Under the pieces are notes generated by a model. The model made no database searches. It was not told the DNA's origin and saw only the letters and a list, made by a program, of their open reading frames with translations. A DNA stretch of 64,000 nt from Leisingera coralii (GTDB lineage Bacteria > Pseudomonadota > Alphaproteobacteria > Rhodobacterales > Rhodobacteraceae), in NCBI RefSeq assembly GCF_049056525.1, contig NZ_JBHUPT010000004.1:19552-83551 (forward strand), in the 5' to 3' direction. This document shows, one piece after another, positions 9,053 through 17,020 of the stretch (position 1 is the stretch's first letter; every line of letters begins with the position of its first letter). The position numbers were made by a program, and so were the translations under genes.

Positions 9053-9852
9053 AACGTCTGATTATTGGTGCCATTTCCTCCATGGCCTTTGCCACCGCCG
9101 CGCTGGCGGAAGAGATGAAGATGGCGGTGACCACCTCCTTCCACAATTCCGGCCTGGCGGAGATCCTGCTGCCGGAGATCAAGAAGGATCTGGGGCTGGA
9201 TCTGCAGCTGCTGGTGGTCGGCACCGGCCAGGCGATCCGCCTGGGCGAAGCGGGCGACGTGGACGCGATCCTGGTGCATTCCAAGACCGCCGAGGAGACG
9301 TTTCTGGCGGGCGGCAACGGCACCCACCGGCGCGAGATCATGTACAACGACTTTGTCTTCATCGGCCCCAAGGGCGATGCCGCCGGGGTAGCCGGTTCCG
9401 AGGACGCAGCCGCGGCGTTGCGGAAGATTGCCGCGGCGGAGGCCTCCTTCGTCAGCCGCGGCGATGACAGCGGCACCCACAAGAAGGAGCGGTCGCTGTG
9501 GAAGGCTGCGGGGCTTGAGCCCGAGGGGTTTGGCGATTGGTACCGGGCGGTTGGCGCGGGCATGGGCGCTGCGCTGAACACGGCGGCGGGCATGGATGCC
9601 TATATCATGTCGGACCGTGCAAGCTGGCTGAACTTCGGCAACAAGGCCGGTCTGGCGCTTCTGTTTGCGGGGGATCCGGTGCTGTTCAACCAGTACGCCT
9701 ATATCCCGGTGAACCCGGAAAAGCACCGCCACGTGAAGAACGATCCGGCGATGCAGCTGGAGAGCTGGCTGGTCTCTGACAAGGCGAAGGACCTGATCAA
9801 CGGCTACCAGATCAACGGCGAGACGCTGTTTGTCTTCAACGCCGAGCAATAA
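9049..9852 (+). CDS. tupA: Tungstate-binding periplasmic protein
   Basis: Periplasmic solute-binding protein that captures tungstate for TupBC. Seen: a signal peptide ending ATAALAEE, then TTSFHNSGLAE and SRGDDSGTHKKE, oxyanion-binding segments typical of TupA rather than PstS or ModA. 267 aa is normal. Four-base overlap with tupC. The metal chosen (tungstate over molybdate) is a family inference; tungsten enzymes are not encoded in this window. Confidence 0.87.
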   Translation: MKRLIIGAISSMAFATAALAEEMKMAVTTSFHNSGLAEILLPEIKKDLGLDLQLLVVGTGQAIRLGEAGDVDAILVHSKTAEETFLAGGNGTHRREIMYNDFVFIGPKGDAAGVAGSEDAAAALRKIAAAEASFVSRGDDSGTHKKERSLWKAAGLEPEGFGDWYRAVGAGMGAALNTAAGMDAYIMSDRASWLNFGNKAGLALLFAGDPVLFNQYAYIPVNPEKHRHVKNDPAMQLESWLVSDKAKDLINGYQINGETLFVFNAEQ

Positions 9853-9901
9853 CGCAGCGGAGGCACTCCCGCCCATTCCGGGCATCACAGATGCCCTGAA
9901 T

Positions 9902-10100
9902 GGTTGGGCGCAGCACCGCGCTGCGCGCGGTGCAGTCCCGGGAACCAGTGAGATAAGCGCCCCGAAGTGCTGTGCTAATTATGATCTGCCTCCGCCGCGC
10001 CAACGAGGAACCGGTCTGACGCACGGCCGCAGGCGTGGCATTTGGCCCGGCTCTGGCGGAGAGCTGCCGCGCCGCGCGTCAGCGCGGCGCTATGCCCAAC
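9902..10100. repeat. Intergenic repeat with two GC hairpins after tupA
   Basis: Between convergent tupA and phnF. Two perfect 8-bp stems are seen: 9913-9933 (GCACCGCG / CGCGGTGC, loop of 5) and 10069-10090 (GCGCCGCG / CGCGGCGC, loop of 6). The flanks carry GGTTGGGCG (9902) and TGCCCAAC (10093), the same core as intergenic copies at 27.7, 44.8 and 56.7 kb. Likely a repetitive element acting as a bidirectional terminator; no gene is credible in this roughly 300-base gap. Confidence 0.5.
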
Positions 10101-10148
10101 TGTGAGGGGCAATTTCAATTGCACCTGAGCAGGCGGGAGCACTCCGCT

Positions 10149-10862
10149 TCAGATTTCGCCGCCAACCGTCAGTGTCACCCGGTCGCCTGCAAACCAGGTT
10201 CGGCCGAACTCGATCGGGGTGCCATCCGTGTCCACGCTGACTGACGTCGTGCGCAGGATGGGCGCCCCTTCGCTGATCTGCAGATGCAGCGCCTGTGTGG
10301 CGGTGGCGAGCTTGGCGGCGATGCGGGTTTCCAGGCGCGTATAATCCTCAACCCCGCAGCGTTTCAGGGCGCTGGTGATCGAGCTGTCCTCCTCCAGCGC
10401 GTCGCGCAGCCCCGGCAGCCGCGCGGCGGGAAACACCGCCTGGGCCAGGGCGATGGGCTGGCCATCGGCCAGCGACAGCCCGTCGTAGACATGCACCGGA
10501 TCGCCTGCCTCCAGTCCCAGCGCTTCCGCCTCGCGCAGCCCGGCGGCGCGGGTTTCCAGCATCAGCAGCTTCTTGGCCGGAGTACGGCCCTCTCGCGCCA
10601 GGTTCTGATGGAACCGCACCCGCTTGCCGATCGGGTAGTCGGTTGGCTTGGCAGCCACGAACACCCCTGCACCGCGGCGGGAATACACCAGGCCCTGCTC
10701 TGCCATCTCCGCCAGTGCGCGGCGCACGGTGTGGCGGTTGACACCGAACCGGGCCGACAGCTGCGCCTCAGCCGGCAGCTTGCCTCCGGTCTCGTACCGG
10801 CCCTGCGCAATATCGTCGGTCAGGGCGATGGCGATGGATTTCCAGACGGGGGTGCGGGCCAT
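10149..10862 (-). CDS. phnF: Phosphonate utilisation regulator, GntR/HutC family
   Basis: A 237-residue GntR regulator of the HutC subfamily: N-terminal winged helix with LPAEAQLSARFGVNRHTVRRAL near residue 29-50 and a C-terminal UTRA ligand domain ending GRTWFAGDRVTLTV. It is divergent from phnG, the usual place of PhnF, and an inverted repeat in the shared promoter is a candidate operator. It probably represses the phn operon until a phosphonate or phosphate signal is met; the effector is not known from sequence. Confidence 0.86.
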   Translation of the reverse strand: MARTPVWKSIAIALTDDIAQGRYETGGKLPAEAQLSARFGVNRHTVRRALAEMAEQGLVYSRRGAGVFVAAKPTDYPIGKRVRFHQNLAREGRTPAKKLLMLETRAAGLREAEALGLEAGDPVHVYDGLSLADGQPIALAQAVFPAARLPGLRDALEEDSSITSALKRCGVEDYTRLETRIAAKLATATQALHLQISEGAPILRTTSVSVDTDGTPIEFGRTWFAGDRVTLTVGGEI

Positions 10863-10918
10863 GTCACGTAACTTTCACAACTCCCGGATTGCGCCGGTCA
10901 GGGCGACTCGGGTAATAT

Positions 10919-10947
10919 TTGTCTAGTTGTATAGTTAATGTAGACAA
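10919..10947. promoter_or_regulatory. Candidate PhnF operator in the phnF-phnG promoter
   Basis: Perfect 7-bp arms TTGTCTA (10919-10925) and TAGACAA (10941-10947) separated by 15 bases, in an AT-rich stretch midway between divergent phnF and phnG. GntR/HutC proteins bind such dyads as dimers, so this is the best operator candidate; inferred, not shown. Confidence 0.55.
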
Positions 10948-10969
10948 CCCGGCCAAGAGGCATAGACAG

Positions 10970-11422
10970 ATGAACACCACTTTTTCTGCAGAGGACCGGA
11001 AGGGCTGGATGAGCCTGCTGGCTTCTGCTGACGAGGCCCGGCTGACCGAGCTGTGGCAGGCCTGCGGAGCAGATCCGGCCTGCGAATTTTTGCGCGCGCC
11101 TGAGGCGGGCGGCGTCATGGTGCGGGGCCGCATGGGCGGGACTGGCGCGCCCTTCAACCTGGGTGAGATGACCGTCACCCGCTGTGCGCTGTCGCTGGAG
11201 GATGGCACCGTCGGCCACGGCTACGTGCAGGGCCGCAGCAAGGCCAAGGCAACGATCGCTGCAAAGGTCGATGCGCTGATGCAGACCGGTGCGGCGGCGA
11301 GCTTGCGGGCAGCGGTTCTGGCGCCCCTGGCTGAAGACCGGCAGGCGCAGAAAGACGCGCGCGCCGCCAAGGCAGCAGCGACCAAGGTCGAGTTTTTCAC
11401 CATGGTGCGGGGAGAGGACTGA
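10970..11422 (+). CDS. phnG: C-P lyase core subunit PhnG
   Basis: Subunit of the PhnGHIJ carbon-phosphorus lyase core complex, which with PhnI makes ribose 1-phosphonate triphosphate from phosphonate and ATP. 150 aa, the normal size, when ATG 10970 is used (AAGAGG at 10955-10960). Seen: the family-like RMGGTGAPFNLGEMTVTRC segment and GYVQGRSKAKA. First gene of the operon; its TGA overlaps the phnH ATG by one base. Confidence 0.94.
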   Translation: MNTTFSAEDRKGWMSLLASADEARLTELWQACGADPACEFLRAPEAGGVMVRGRMGGTGAPFNLGEMTVTRCALSLEDGTVGHGYVQGRSKAKATIAAKVDALMQTGAAASLRAAVLAPLAEDRQAQKDARAAKAAATKVEFFTMVRGED

Positions 11423-12006
11423 TGAGCCTGGACACCCGGAACGCCGTCTATGCGGGCGGCTTCGGCAATCCGCCGGTGGCTTCGGCACATGCTTTCCGCG
11501 CCGCGATGAACGCGATGGCCCGGCCCGGCCGGGTCCAGGAGATCACCGGTGCCACGCCGCCCGAGGGGATCTCGATCGCGGCGGGCAGCCTGCTGCTGAC
11601 GCTTTGCGACCCGGAAACAGGTGTCTACCTGGCGCCGGACGTGGACACGGGCGCCTTGCGCGGCTGGCTGGCGTTTCACACCGGCGCGCCGGTTGTCCCG
11701 GCGGAGCAAGCGGATTTCGCGCTCGGCAGGTGGGACGCGCTGATGCCGCTGAACCGCTTCCGCATCGGCACCCCGGAATTCCCCGACCGCTCGGCCACGC
11801 TGATTGTCGAAACACCCGGCTTTGGCGCACCCAATGCGGTGCTGAGCGGTCCCGGCATCAAGGGCACCGCCCGGATGCAGCTGCCGGAGCTTGCCGCATT
11901 CCAGAACAATGCGGCTCACTACCCGCTGGGCGTGGACTTCTTCTTCACCGCGGGGGCGCAGGTGGCCGCGCTGCCGCGGTCGATTCAGATCACGGCGGAG
12001 GCTTGA
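11422..12006 (+). CDS. phnH: C-P lyase core subunit PhnH
   Basis: Structural subunit of the C-P lyase core complex. 194 aa, normal. Seen: the N-terminal FRAAMNAMARPGR segment and the C-terminal YPLGVDFFF motif, both typical of PhnH. Overlaps phnG by one base and is followed four bases later by phnI, so translation is coupled. Confidence 0.95.
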   Translation: MSLDTRNAVYAGGFGNPPVASAHAFRAAMNAMARPGRVQEITGATPPEGISIAAGSLLLTLCDPETGVYLAPDVDTGALRGWLAFHTGAPVVPAEQADFALGRWDALMPLNRFRIGTPEFPDRSATLIVETPGFGAPNAVLSGPGIKGTARMQLPELAAFQNNAAHYPLGVDFFFTAGAQVAALPRSIQITAEA

Positions 12007-12010
12007 GCCC

Positions 12011-13111
12011 ATGTATGTTGCAGTCAAAGGCGGCGAGCGCGCCATTGAAAACGCCCATGCCTGGCTGGCCGAGGAGCGCCGAGGCGACAAGGATGTGCCC
12101 GAGCTGTCGCTCGCCCAGATTCGCGAGCAGCTGAGCCTGGCGGTGAACCGGGTAATGGCCGAAGGCTCGCTCTATGATCCGGACCTTGCCGCGCTGGCGA
12201 TCAAGCAGGCACGCGGCGATCTGATCGAGGCGATCTTCCTCATCCGCGCCTACCGCACCACCCTGCCGCGGTTCGGCTACTCGCAGCCGGTAGAGACCGG
12301 GGACATGGCTTGCGACCGCCGGATCTCGGCGACCTTCAAGGACGCGCCGGGCGGGCAGGTGCTGGGGCCGACGTTTGACTACACCCACCGCCTGCTGGAC
12401 TTCAAACTGGCCGCCGACGGCGAGGTGCCCGAAGCGCCGGTCGCGGAGCCGCGCAATGAGGCCACGCCGCATATCACCGAATTCCTGCAGGGCGAGGATA
12501 TAATCGAGCGAGAGCCGGCCTCGGACGCGGTACCGGGCGATCTGACCCGGGAGCCGATGTCCTTCCCGGCGGGCCGCGCGGTGCGGCTGCAGTCGCTGAC
12601 ACGCGGGGATGAGGGGTTTATCCTCGGCATGGCCTACTCCACTCAGCGAGGCTACGCGCGCAACCACGCCTTTGTTGGCGAATTGCGCATCGGCACGGTG
12701 CCGGTAGAGATGGAAATCCCGGAGCTGGGTTTCGCCATCGAGATCGGCGAGGTGGAGCTGACCGAATGCGAGACCGTGAACCAGTTCAAGGGCTCCAAGA
12801 CAGTGCCTCCGCAGTTCACCCGCGGCTACGGGCTGGTTTTCGGCCAGTCAGAGCGCAAGTCCATCGCCATGGCGCTGGTCGACCGGGCGCTGCGCTGGGA
12901 GGAGCTGGGCGAGGACAATGTCGGCGCCGCCGCGCAGGACGAGGAGTTTGTGCTAAGCCACGCCGACAACATTCAGGCCACTGGTTTCCTGGAGCACATC
13001 AAGCTGCCGCATTACGTCGACTTCCAGTCCGAGCTGGAACTGGTCCGCAAACTGCGCCGGGAAGCGGCAGAGCTGGCTGAGACGCTGGCGGCAAAGGAGG
13101 CTGCGGAATGA
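12011..13111 (+). CDS. phnI: C-P lyase core subunit PhnI (nucleosidase)
   Basis: Catalytic core subunit that transfers the phosphonate to ribose triphosphate by displacing adenine. 366 aa from ATG 12011. Seen: the N-terminal YVAVKGGERAIENAH, RRISATFKDAPGGQ and the C-terminal HADNIQATGFLEHIKLPHYV stretch, all characteristic of PhnI. The frame is open upstream into phnH, but this ATG gives the family N-terminus. Unusually, 315 bases separate it from phnJ, and they hold an opposite-strand gene. Confidence 0.95.
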   Translation: MYVAVKGGERAIENAHAWLAEERRGDKDVPELSLAQIREQLSLAVNRVMAEGSLYDPDLAALAIKQARGDLIEAIFLIRAYRTTLPRFGYSQPVETGDMACDRRISATFKDAPGGQVLGPTFDYTHRLLDFKLAADGEVPEAPVAEPRNEATPHITEFLQGEDIIEREPASDAVPGDLTREPMSFPAGRAVRLQSLTRGDEGFILGMAYSTQRGYARNHAFVGELRIGTVPVEMEIPELGFAIEIGEVELTECETVNQFKGSKTVPPQFTRGYGLVFGQSERKSIAMALVDRALRWEELGEDNVGAAAQDEEFVLSHADNIQATGFLEHIKLPHYVDFQSELELVRKLRREAAELAETLAAKEAAE

Positions 13112-13113
13112 GC

Positions 13114-13371
13114 TTAGTCGCCTCCACCGCCGCCTGCGTCACCTCCGTCGAATCCTCCGCTGTCGTGGCCTCGGCCCCAAGGACGGCCAGAGCCAGGGCC
13201 ATGGGACGCAAGGCTTGCATCAACCGGGTCAATACTCGTGTGATTATGTCCAGATGGGCGGCGCATCGCGTGGTCATAGCCGCCTGCGCGCAAGGTGCGA
13301 AAAATGCGCACGAGAGCCCAAATCAGGACGCCAAGTCCAACGGCCAAGACATAACCGAGAATGTTTTCCAT
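13114..13371 (-). CDS. Small membrane protein with Gly/Asp-rich tail, opposite strand inside the phn operon
   Basis: Unrecognised. 85 aa from ATG 13371 (a GTG at 13404 would give 96). Seen: one strong N-terminal membrane helix (GYVLAVGLGVLIWALV), a basic stretch after it, a His/Gly/Ser linker and a tail ending GGDAGGGGGD, a design seen in other small bacterial membrane proteins. It fills the gap between phnI and phnJ on the other strand, its TAA lying three bases past the phnI stop. Codon use looks less GC-biased at third positions than the phn genes, which suggests later insertion. The ribosome site is weak. Alternatively the gap is non-coding. Confidence 0.5.
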   Translation of the reverse strand: MENILGYVLAVGLGVLIWALVRIFRTLRAGGYDHAMRRPSGHNHTSIDPVDASLASHGPGSGRPWGRGHDSGGFDGGDAGGGGGD

Positions 13372-13426
13372 CAAAATACTGCGCTCCAATCCGGTTTGGG
13401 TCACAATTTTCTAATTCGAGGGCAAG

Positions 13427-14284
13427 ATGTCTGACTACAACTTTGCATACCTTGACGAGCAGACCAAGCGGATGATCCGCCGGGCGATCCTCAAGGGGCT
13501 GGCGGTGCCAGGCTACCAAGTGCCCTTTGCCAGCCGGGAGATGCCGATGCCTTATGGCTGGGGCACCGGCGGCGTGCAGGTCTCAGCCGCGGCGCTGACG
13601 CCAGATGACACTCTTAAAGTGATCGATCAGGGCGCCGATGACACCACAAACGCGGTCTCGATCCGCAAGTTCTTTGAAAAGACGGCGGGCGTTGCAACCA
13701 CCGAGGAAACGGCAAAAGCCAGCATCATCCAGACCCGCCACCGGATCCCCGAGGCGGAGCTGACCGAAGACCAGATCCTGGTTTACCAAGTGCCGATCCC
13801 GGAGCCGCTGCGCTTTCTGGAGCCGCGTGAGACTGAGACCCGCAAAATGCATAGCTTACAGGAATACGGGCTGATGCACGTGAAACTTTATGAGGACATT
13901 TCGCAGCACGGCGCAATTGCCACCGCCTATGCCTATCCGGTGAAGGTGGAGGGGCGCTATGTCATGGACCCGTCGCCGATCCCGAAGTTCGACAACCCGA
14001 AGATGGAAATGGCGGCGATCCAGCTGTTTGGTGCCGGCCGCGAGCAGCGGATCTATGCGGTGCCGCCCCATACACAGGTCGTGTCGCTGGATTTCGAGGA
14101 TTACCCGTTTGAAGCCAGCAAAGCGGACCATCCCTGCGACCTGTGCGGGGCGGAGGACAGCTATCTGGATGAGGTGATCCTGGATGACGCGGGCAGCCGG
14201 ATGTTTGTCTGCTCGGACACCGACTATTGCCGCACGCGGCGCGAGGCAGGCCACACCGGCCGCCTGGGGGAGGAGGCAGCGTGA
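13427..14284 (+). CDS. phnJ: C-P lyase catalytic subunit PhnJ (radical SAM)
   Basis: Cleaves the C-P bond of 5-phosphoribosyl 1-phosphonate to the alkane and a cyclic phosphate, using a [4Fe-4S] cluster and SAM. 285 aa. Seen: cysteines at 237, 240, 262 and 268 (CDLC, VCSD, DYC), exactly the spacing of the E. coli set 241/244/266/272, and the conserved early GYQVPFASREMPMPYGWGTGG region (about 29-49). Its stop overlaps the phnK ATG. It may need its own promoter or readthrough because of the upstream 315-base gap. Confidence 0.96.
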   Translation: MSDYNFAYLDEQTKRMIRRAILKGLAVPGYQVPFASREMPMPYGWGTGGVQVSAAALTPDDTLKVIDQGADDTTNAVSIRKFFEKTAGVATTEETAKASIIQTRHRIPEAELTEDQILVYQVPIPEPLRFLEPRETETRKMHSLQEYGLMHVKLYEDISQHGAIATAYAYPVKVEGRYVMDPSPIPKFDNPKMEMAAIQLFGAGREQRIYAVPPHTQVVSLDFEDYPFEASKADHPCDLCGAEDSYLDEVILDDAGSRMFVCSDTDYCRTRREAGHTGRLGEEAA

Positions 14285-15054
14285 TGACCCCTTTGCTACA
14301 AGTGAGGGACGTGGCCAAGCTTTACGGCGCGCGGATCGGCTGCACCGATGTGAGCTTTGACCTGTACCCCGGCGAGGTGATGGGGATCGTGGGCGAGAGC
14401 GGGTCAGGCAAGTCGACCCTGCTGAACAGTCTTGCGGGCCATCTGACACCGGACCGGGGCGAGGTGATCTTTGACACCCGCGCCGACGGGCCGTTCGACA
14501 CCGTAACCATGCCGGAGCCGGAACGGCGGATGCTGGGCCGGACCGATTGGGCTTTCGTCCACCAGCACGCCCGCGATGGGCTGCGGATGTCGGTTTCGGC
14601 CGGCGGCAACATCGGCGAGCGGCTGATGGCCGTGGGGGACCGGCACTACGGTTCGATCCGTGAGCGTGCCGCCGACTGGCTGGGCCGGGTTGAGATCTCG
14701 GAGACCCGGATCGACGACCGCCCCTCGGCCTTCTCCGGGGGTATGCAGCAGCGGCTGCAAATTGCCCGCAATCTGGTGACCGGCCCGCGGCTGGTGTTCA
14801 TGGATGAGCCGACCGGGGGGCTTGATGTCTCGGTGCAGGCGCGCCTGTTGGACCTGCTCCGCGGGCTGGTGCGGGAAATGGGGCTGAGCGCCATTATCGT
14901 GACGCACGACCTGGCCGTCGTGCGCCTGCTGGCGGACCGGCTGATGGTGATGAAGGATGGCCGCGTGGTGGAAACCGGACTGACGGATCAGGTGCTGGAC
15001 GATCCCCAGCACGCCTATACCCAGCTGCTGGTCTCCAGCGTGCTGCAAGTCTGA
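14284..15054 (+). CDS. phnK: Phosphonate C-P lyase ABC-type protein PhnK
   Basis: ATPase-like partner of the C-P lyase core; despite its ABC fold it binds the PhnGHIJ complex rather than a membrane permease. 256 aa from ATG 14284. Seen: Walker A GESGSGKST near residue 36, signature FSGGMQQRLQIARNL, Walker B LVFMDEPTGGLD and switch VTHDLAVV. One-base overlap with phnJ; phnL follows after 10 bases. Confidence 0.94.
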   Translation: MTPLLQVRDVAKLYGARIGCTDVSFDLYPGEVMGIVGESGSGKSTLLNSLAGHLTPDRGEVIFDTRADGPFDTVTMPEPERRMLGRTDWAFVHQHARDGLRMSVSAGGNIGERLMAVGDRHYGSIRERAADWLGRVEISETRIDDRPSAFSGGMQQRLQIARNLVTGPRLVFMDEPTGGLDVSVQARLLDLLRGLVREMGLSAIIVTHDLAVVRLLADRLMVMKDGRVVETGLTDQVLDDPQHAYTQLLVSSVLQV

Positions 15055-15064
15055 GGGCAGGGCG

Positions 15065-15748
15065 ATGATTGAACTGAACAATGTGAGCAAGAGTTTCACC
15101 CTGCACAATCAGGGCAGCGCGGTGATCCCGGTGATGGAAAATGCCAGCCTGAGCGTTAAGCCCGGTGAATGCGTCGGTCTGACAGGGGCTTCCGGGGCGG
15201 GCAAGTCCACCCTGATGCGGGTGATCTACGGAAATTACCTGGCGGCCTCGGGCAGTGTCATGGTTGGCGGCGTCGATGTCGCCAAGGCCGAGCCGCGCGA
15301 GATCCTGACGCTGCGCCGCAAGACGCTGGGCTACGTCAGCCAGTTCCTGCGGGTGGTGCCGCGGGTGCCGGCGCTGGATGTGGTGGCCGAGCCGCTGCTG
15401 GCCGTCGGTACGCCGCTGGAGCAGGCGCGCGACACGGCAGCGTCGCTGCTGGCGCAGCTCAATATCCCGGAACGTCTGTGGAGCATCAGCCCCACCACTT
15501 TCTCGGGCGGCGAGCAACAGCGGGTGAACATTGCCCGCGGTTTTGCCTATGGCTACCCGGCGCTGCTGCTGGACGAGCCCACGGCCAGCCTGGATGCTCA
15601 GAACCGCGGCACCGTTCTGGGCTTGATCGAAGGCGCCAAGGCGCGCGGGGCGGCGATCATCGGCATTTTTCACGATGAGGCGGCGCGTCAGCAGGTTTGC
15701 GACCGGTTCGTGGATGTGTCGGGCTTTGCGCCCCAGGCCGCGGCATGA
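15065..15748 (+). CDS. phnL: Phosphonate C-P lyase ABC-type protein PhnL
   Basis: Second ABC-type ATPase of the C-P lyase machinery, thought to act with PhnI in making the ribose triphosphate phosphonate. 227 aa. Seen: Walker A GASGAGKST, signature FSGGEQQRVNIARGF, Walker B LLLDEPTASLD and switch FHDEAAR. GGGCAGGGCG precedes the ATG. Overlaps phnN by four bases. Confidence 0.93.
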   Translation: MIELNNVSKSFTLHNQGSAVIPVMENASLSVKPGECVGLTGASGAGKSTLMRVIYGNYLAASGSVMVGGVDVAKAEPREILTLRRKTLGYVSQFLRVVPRVPALDVVAEPLLAVGTPLEQARDTAASLLAQLNIPERLWSISPTTFSGGEQQRVNIARGFAYGYPALLLDEPTASLDAQNRGTVLGLIEGAKARGAAIIGIFHDEAARQQVCDRFVDVSGFAPQAAA

Positions 15749-16305
15749 GCGCGCCCGCTGAAAAGGGACCCGTCATCGGGGTGGTCGGGCCCTCGGGGGT
15801 AGGCAAGGACAGCCTGATGTCTGCCCTGGCGGTCTCAGGTCCGCAACTGCGGCTGATGCGCCGGGTGATCACCCGCGCGCCCGAGGCGGGCGGGGAGGAT
15901 TACCACGCCGTCAAGGAGGCCGAATTTTCCGCCCTTGCGGAGAATGGTGTCTTTGCCCTGCACTGGCAGGCGCATGGGCTGCACTATGGCATCCCGCGTG
16001 ACATCGAAAAGCTGCGGGAAGGATCGGGCGGTGTGCTGGTGAATCTCTCCCGCGCCGTGCTGTTGGAGGCGCAGGAGGCGTTCGGCGGCTTCATCGTGCT
16101 TTCGGTAACGGCCCGGCCCGAGGTGCTGGCTAAACGGCTCTCTGGCCGCGGGCGGGAGGATGCCGAAGAGGTCCAGCGCCGGCTGTCCCGGGCGGCCAAT
16201 CCCTTGCCGGAAGGGTTGCGCAGAGTGCATGAGATCGACAACAGCGGTGCGCTCAGTGCGGCTGTGACCGCCGCGCTGTCAGCCCTTCATCCGGAAAGGG
16301 CGTAG
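15745..16305 (+). CDS. phnN: Ribose 1,5-bisphosphate phosphokinase
   Basis: Converts ribose 1,5-bisphosphate, the end product of the C-P lyase route, into PRPP. 186 aa, guanylate-kinase-like fold. Seen: P-loop GPSGVGKDSL near residue 15 and the RVITRAPEAGGEDYH segment typical of PhnN. ATG 15745 overlaps the phnL stop. The 3' end overlaps the convergent DUF1045 gene by 19 bases. Confidence 0.92.
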   Translation: MSAPAEKGPVIGVVGPSGVGKDSLMSALAVSGPQLRLMRRVITRAPEAGGEDYHAVKEAEFSALAENGVFALHWQAHGLHYGIPRDIEKLREGSGGVLVNLSRAVLLEAQEAFGGFIVLSVTARPEVLAKRLSGRGREDAEEVQRRLSRAANPLPEGLRRVHEIDNSGALSAAVTAALSALHPERA

Positions 16306-16970
16306 CGGTGGATCAGGTGAAATCTTCCGTCCGGCGCTTCGCCCGCCAGCGCGATATCGCGGATCACCAGCGGTGCGGGCAGCAGCGGGATCAGGTGCTC
16401 CTCAAGAGCCGCCTCGACGGCGGGCAGCTCCGGCTTGGGCAGCTTGCCGGAGAGCGTGATGTGGAACCGGAACTGCTCCAGAACATAGGGGTAGCCCCAG
16501 AGGGAGAGGTTTTTGTCCTGTTCCGGGCTCAGGCCCGCGGCGCGGCGTCGTTGCAGCTCCGCTTCGGCAGGCGGCGCCCGGAACTGGTCCAGTTCGGTGA
16601 CGCAGGCGGCGGCCAGGGCGTTCAGCGCGTTCTCGTCACCGGTGGGTCGCAGCGCCAGGAAACGGCCCAGCCGGGCGAGGTGCAGCCCGTCCAGCGTGAC
16701 CGGCTTTTGCGCAGCAGCCAGCGCTGCGCAGGCGGCCTCAAGCCCGGCTTGGGTTTGTCCTTCGGCGAGGCGCATCGGCGGCTTCAGGGTCGCATGCAGC
16801 CCGTATTTGCGCGGAACATCCGTGATCGCGGCAACGTCCAGTCCGGTTCCTTCCGGGTGGGGCAGGCTGCGGCCTGCCTCCATGTCCCAGCCCAGCCAGC
16901 TGGCACCGAACCGGCTCCACTCGGCATCCGCAGGGGGAGCGTAATAGATCGCGTATCGCGTGAATGTCAC
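16287..16970 (-). CDS. DUF1045 phosphonate-operon protein (2H phosphoesterase-like)
   Basis: 227 aa member of the DUF1045 family found with alphaproteobacterial phn operons. Seen: two H-x-T motifs, LHATLKPP near residue 58 and FHITLSGKL near 168, the hallmark of two-histidine phosphoesterases. It probably acts on a cyclic ribose phosphate made by PhnJ, possibly taking the PhnP role; that substrate is an inference. It converges on phnN (19-base overlap) and is divergent from phnM, with 50 bases between their starts. Confidence 0.85.
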   Translation of the reverse strand: MTFTRYAIYYAPPADAEWSRFGASWLGWDMEAGRSLPHPEGTGLDVAAITDVPRKYGLHATLKPPMRLAEGQTQAGLEAACAALAAAQKPVTLDGLHLARLGRFLALRPTGDENALNALAAACVTELDQFRAPPAEAELQRRRAAGLSPEQDKNLSLWGYPYVLEQFRFHITLSGKLPKPELPAVEAALEEHLIPLLPAPLVIRDIALAGEAPDGRFHLIHRYALSG

Positions 16971-17020
16971 ATTGGCCTCCTAAACGTGGCCTTCCATAGC
17001 TCGAAAGATGTGAAGTTCAG

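Noticed and set aside
9049..9852. PstS- or ModA-type reading of the binding protein.
   Set aside because: The TTSFHNSGL and SRGDDSGTHKKE segments, short ATPase and TupB-type permease fit tungstate uptake better than phosphate or molybdate.
9830..10105. Plus-strand frame overlapping the end of tupA.
   Set aside because: Covers the GC-hairpin repeat region, no domain, no ribosome site.
13108..13434. Plus-strand open frame of 108 codons filling the phnI-phnJ gap, with ATGA overlap at the phnI stop and overlap of the phnJ start.
   Set aside because: The encoded residues look like translated antisense of the Gly-tailed membrane protein and lack any domain; the minus-strand reading has a clear helix and tail. 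The neat overlaps are probably chance, but this is the main alternative for the gap.
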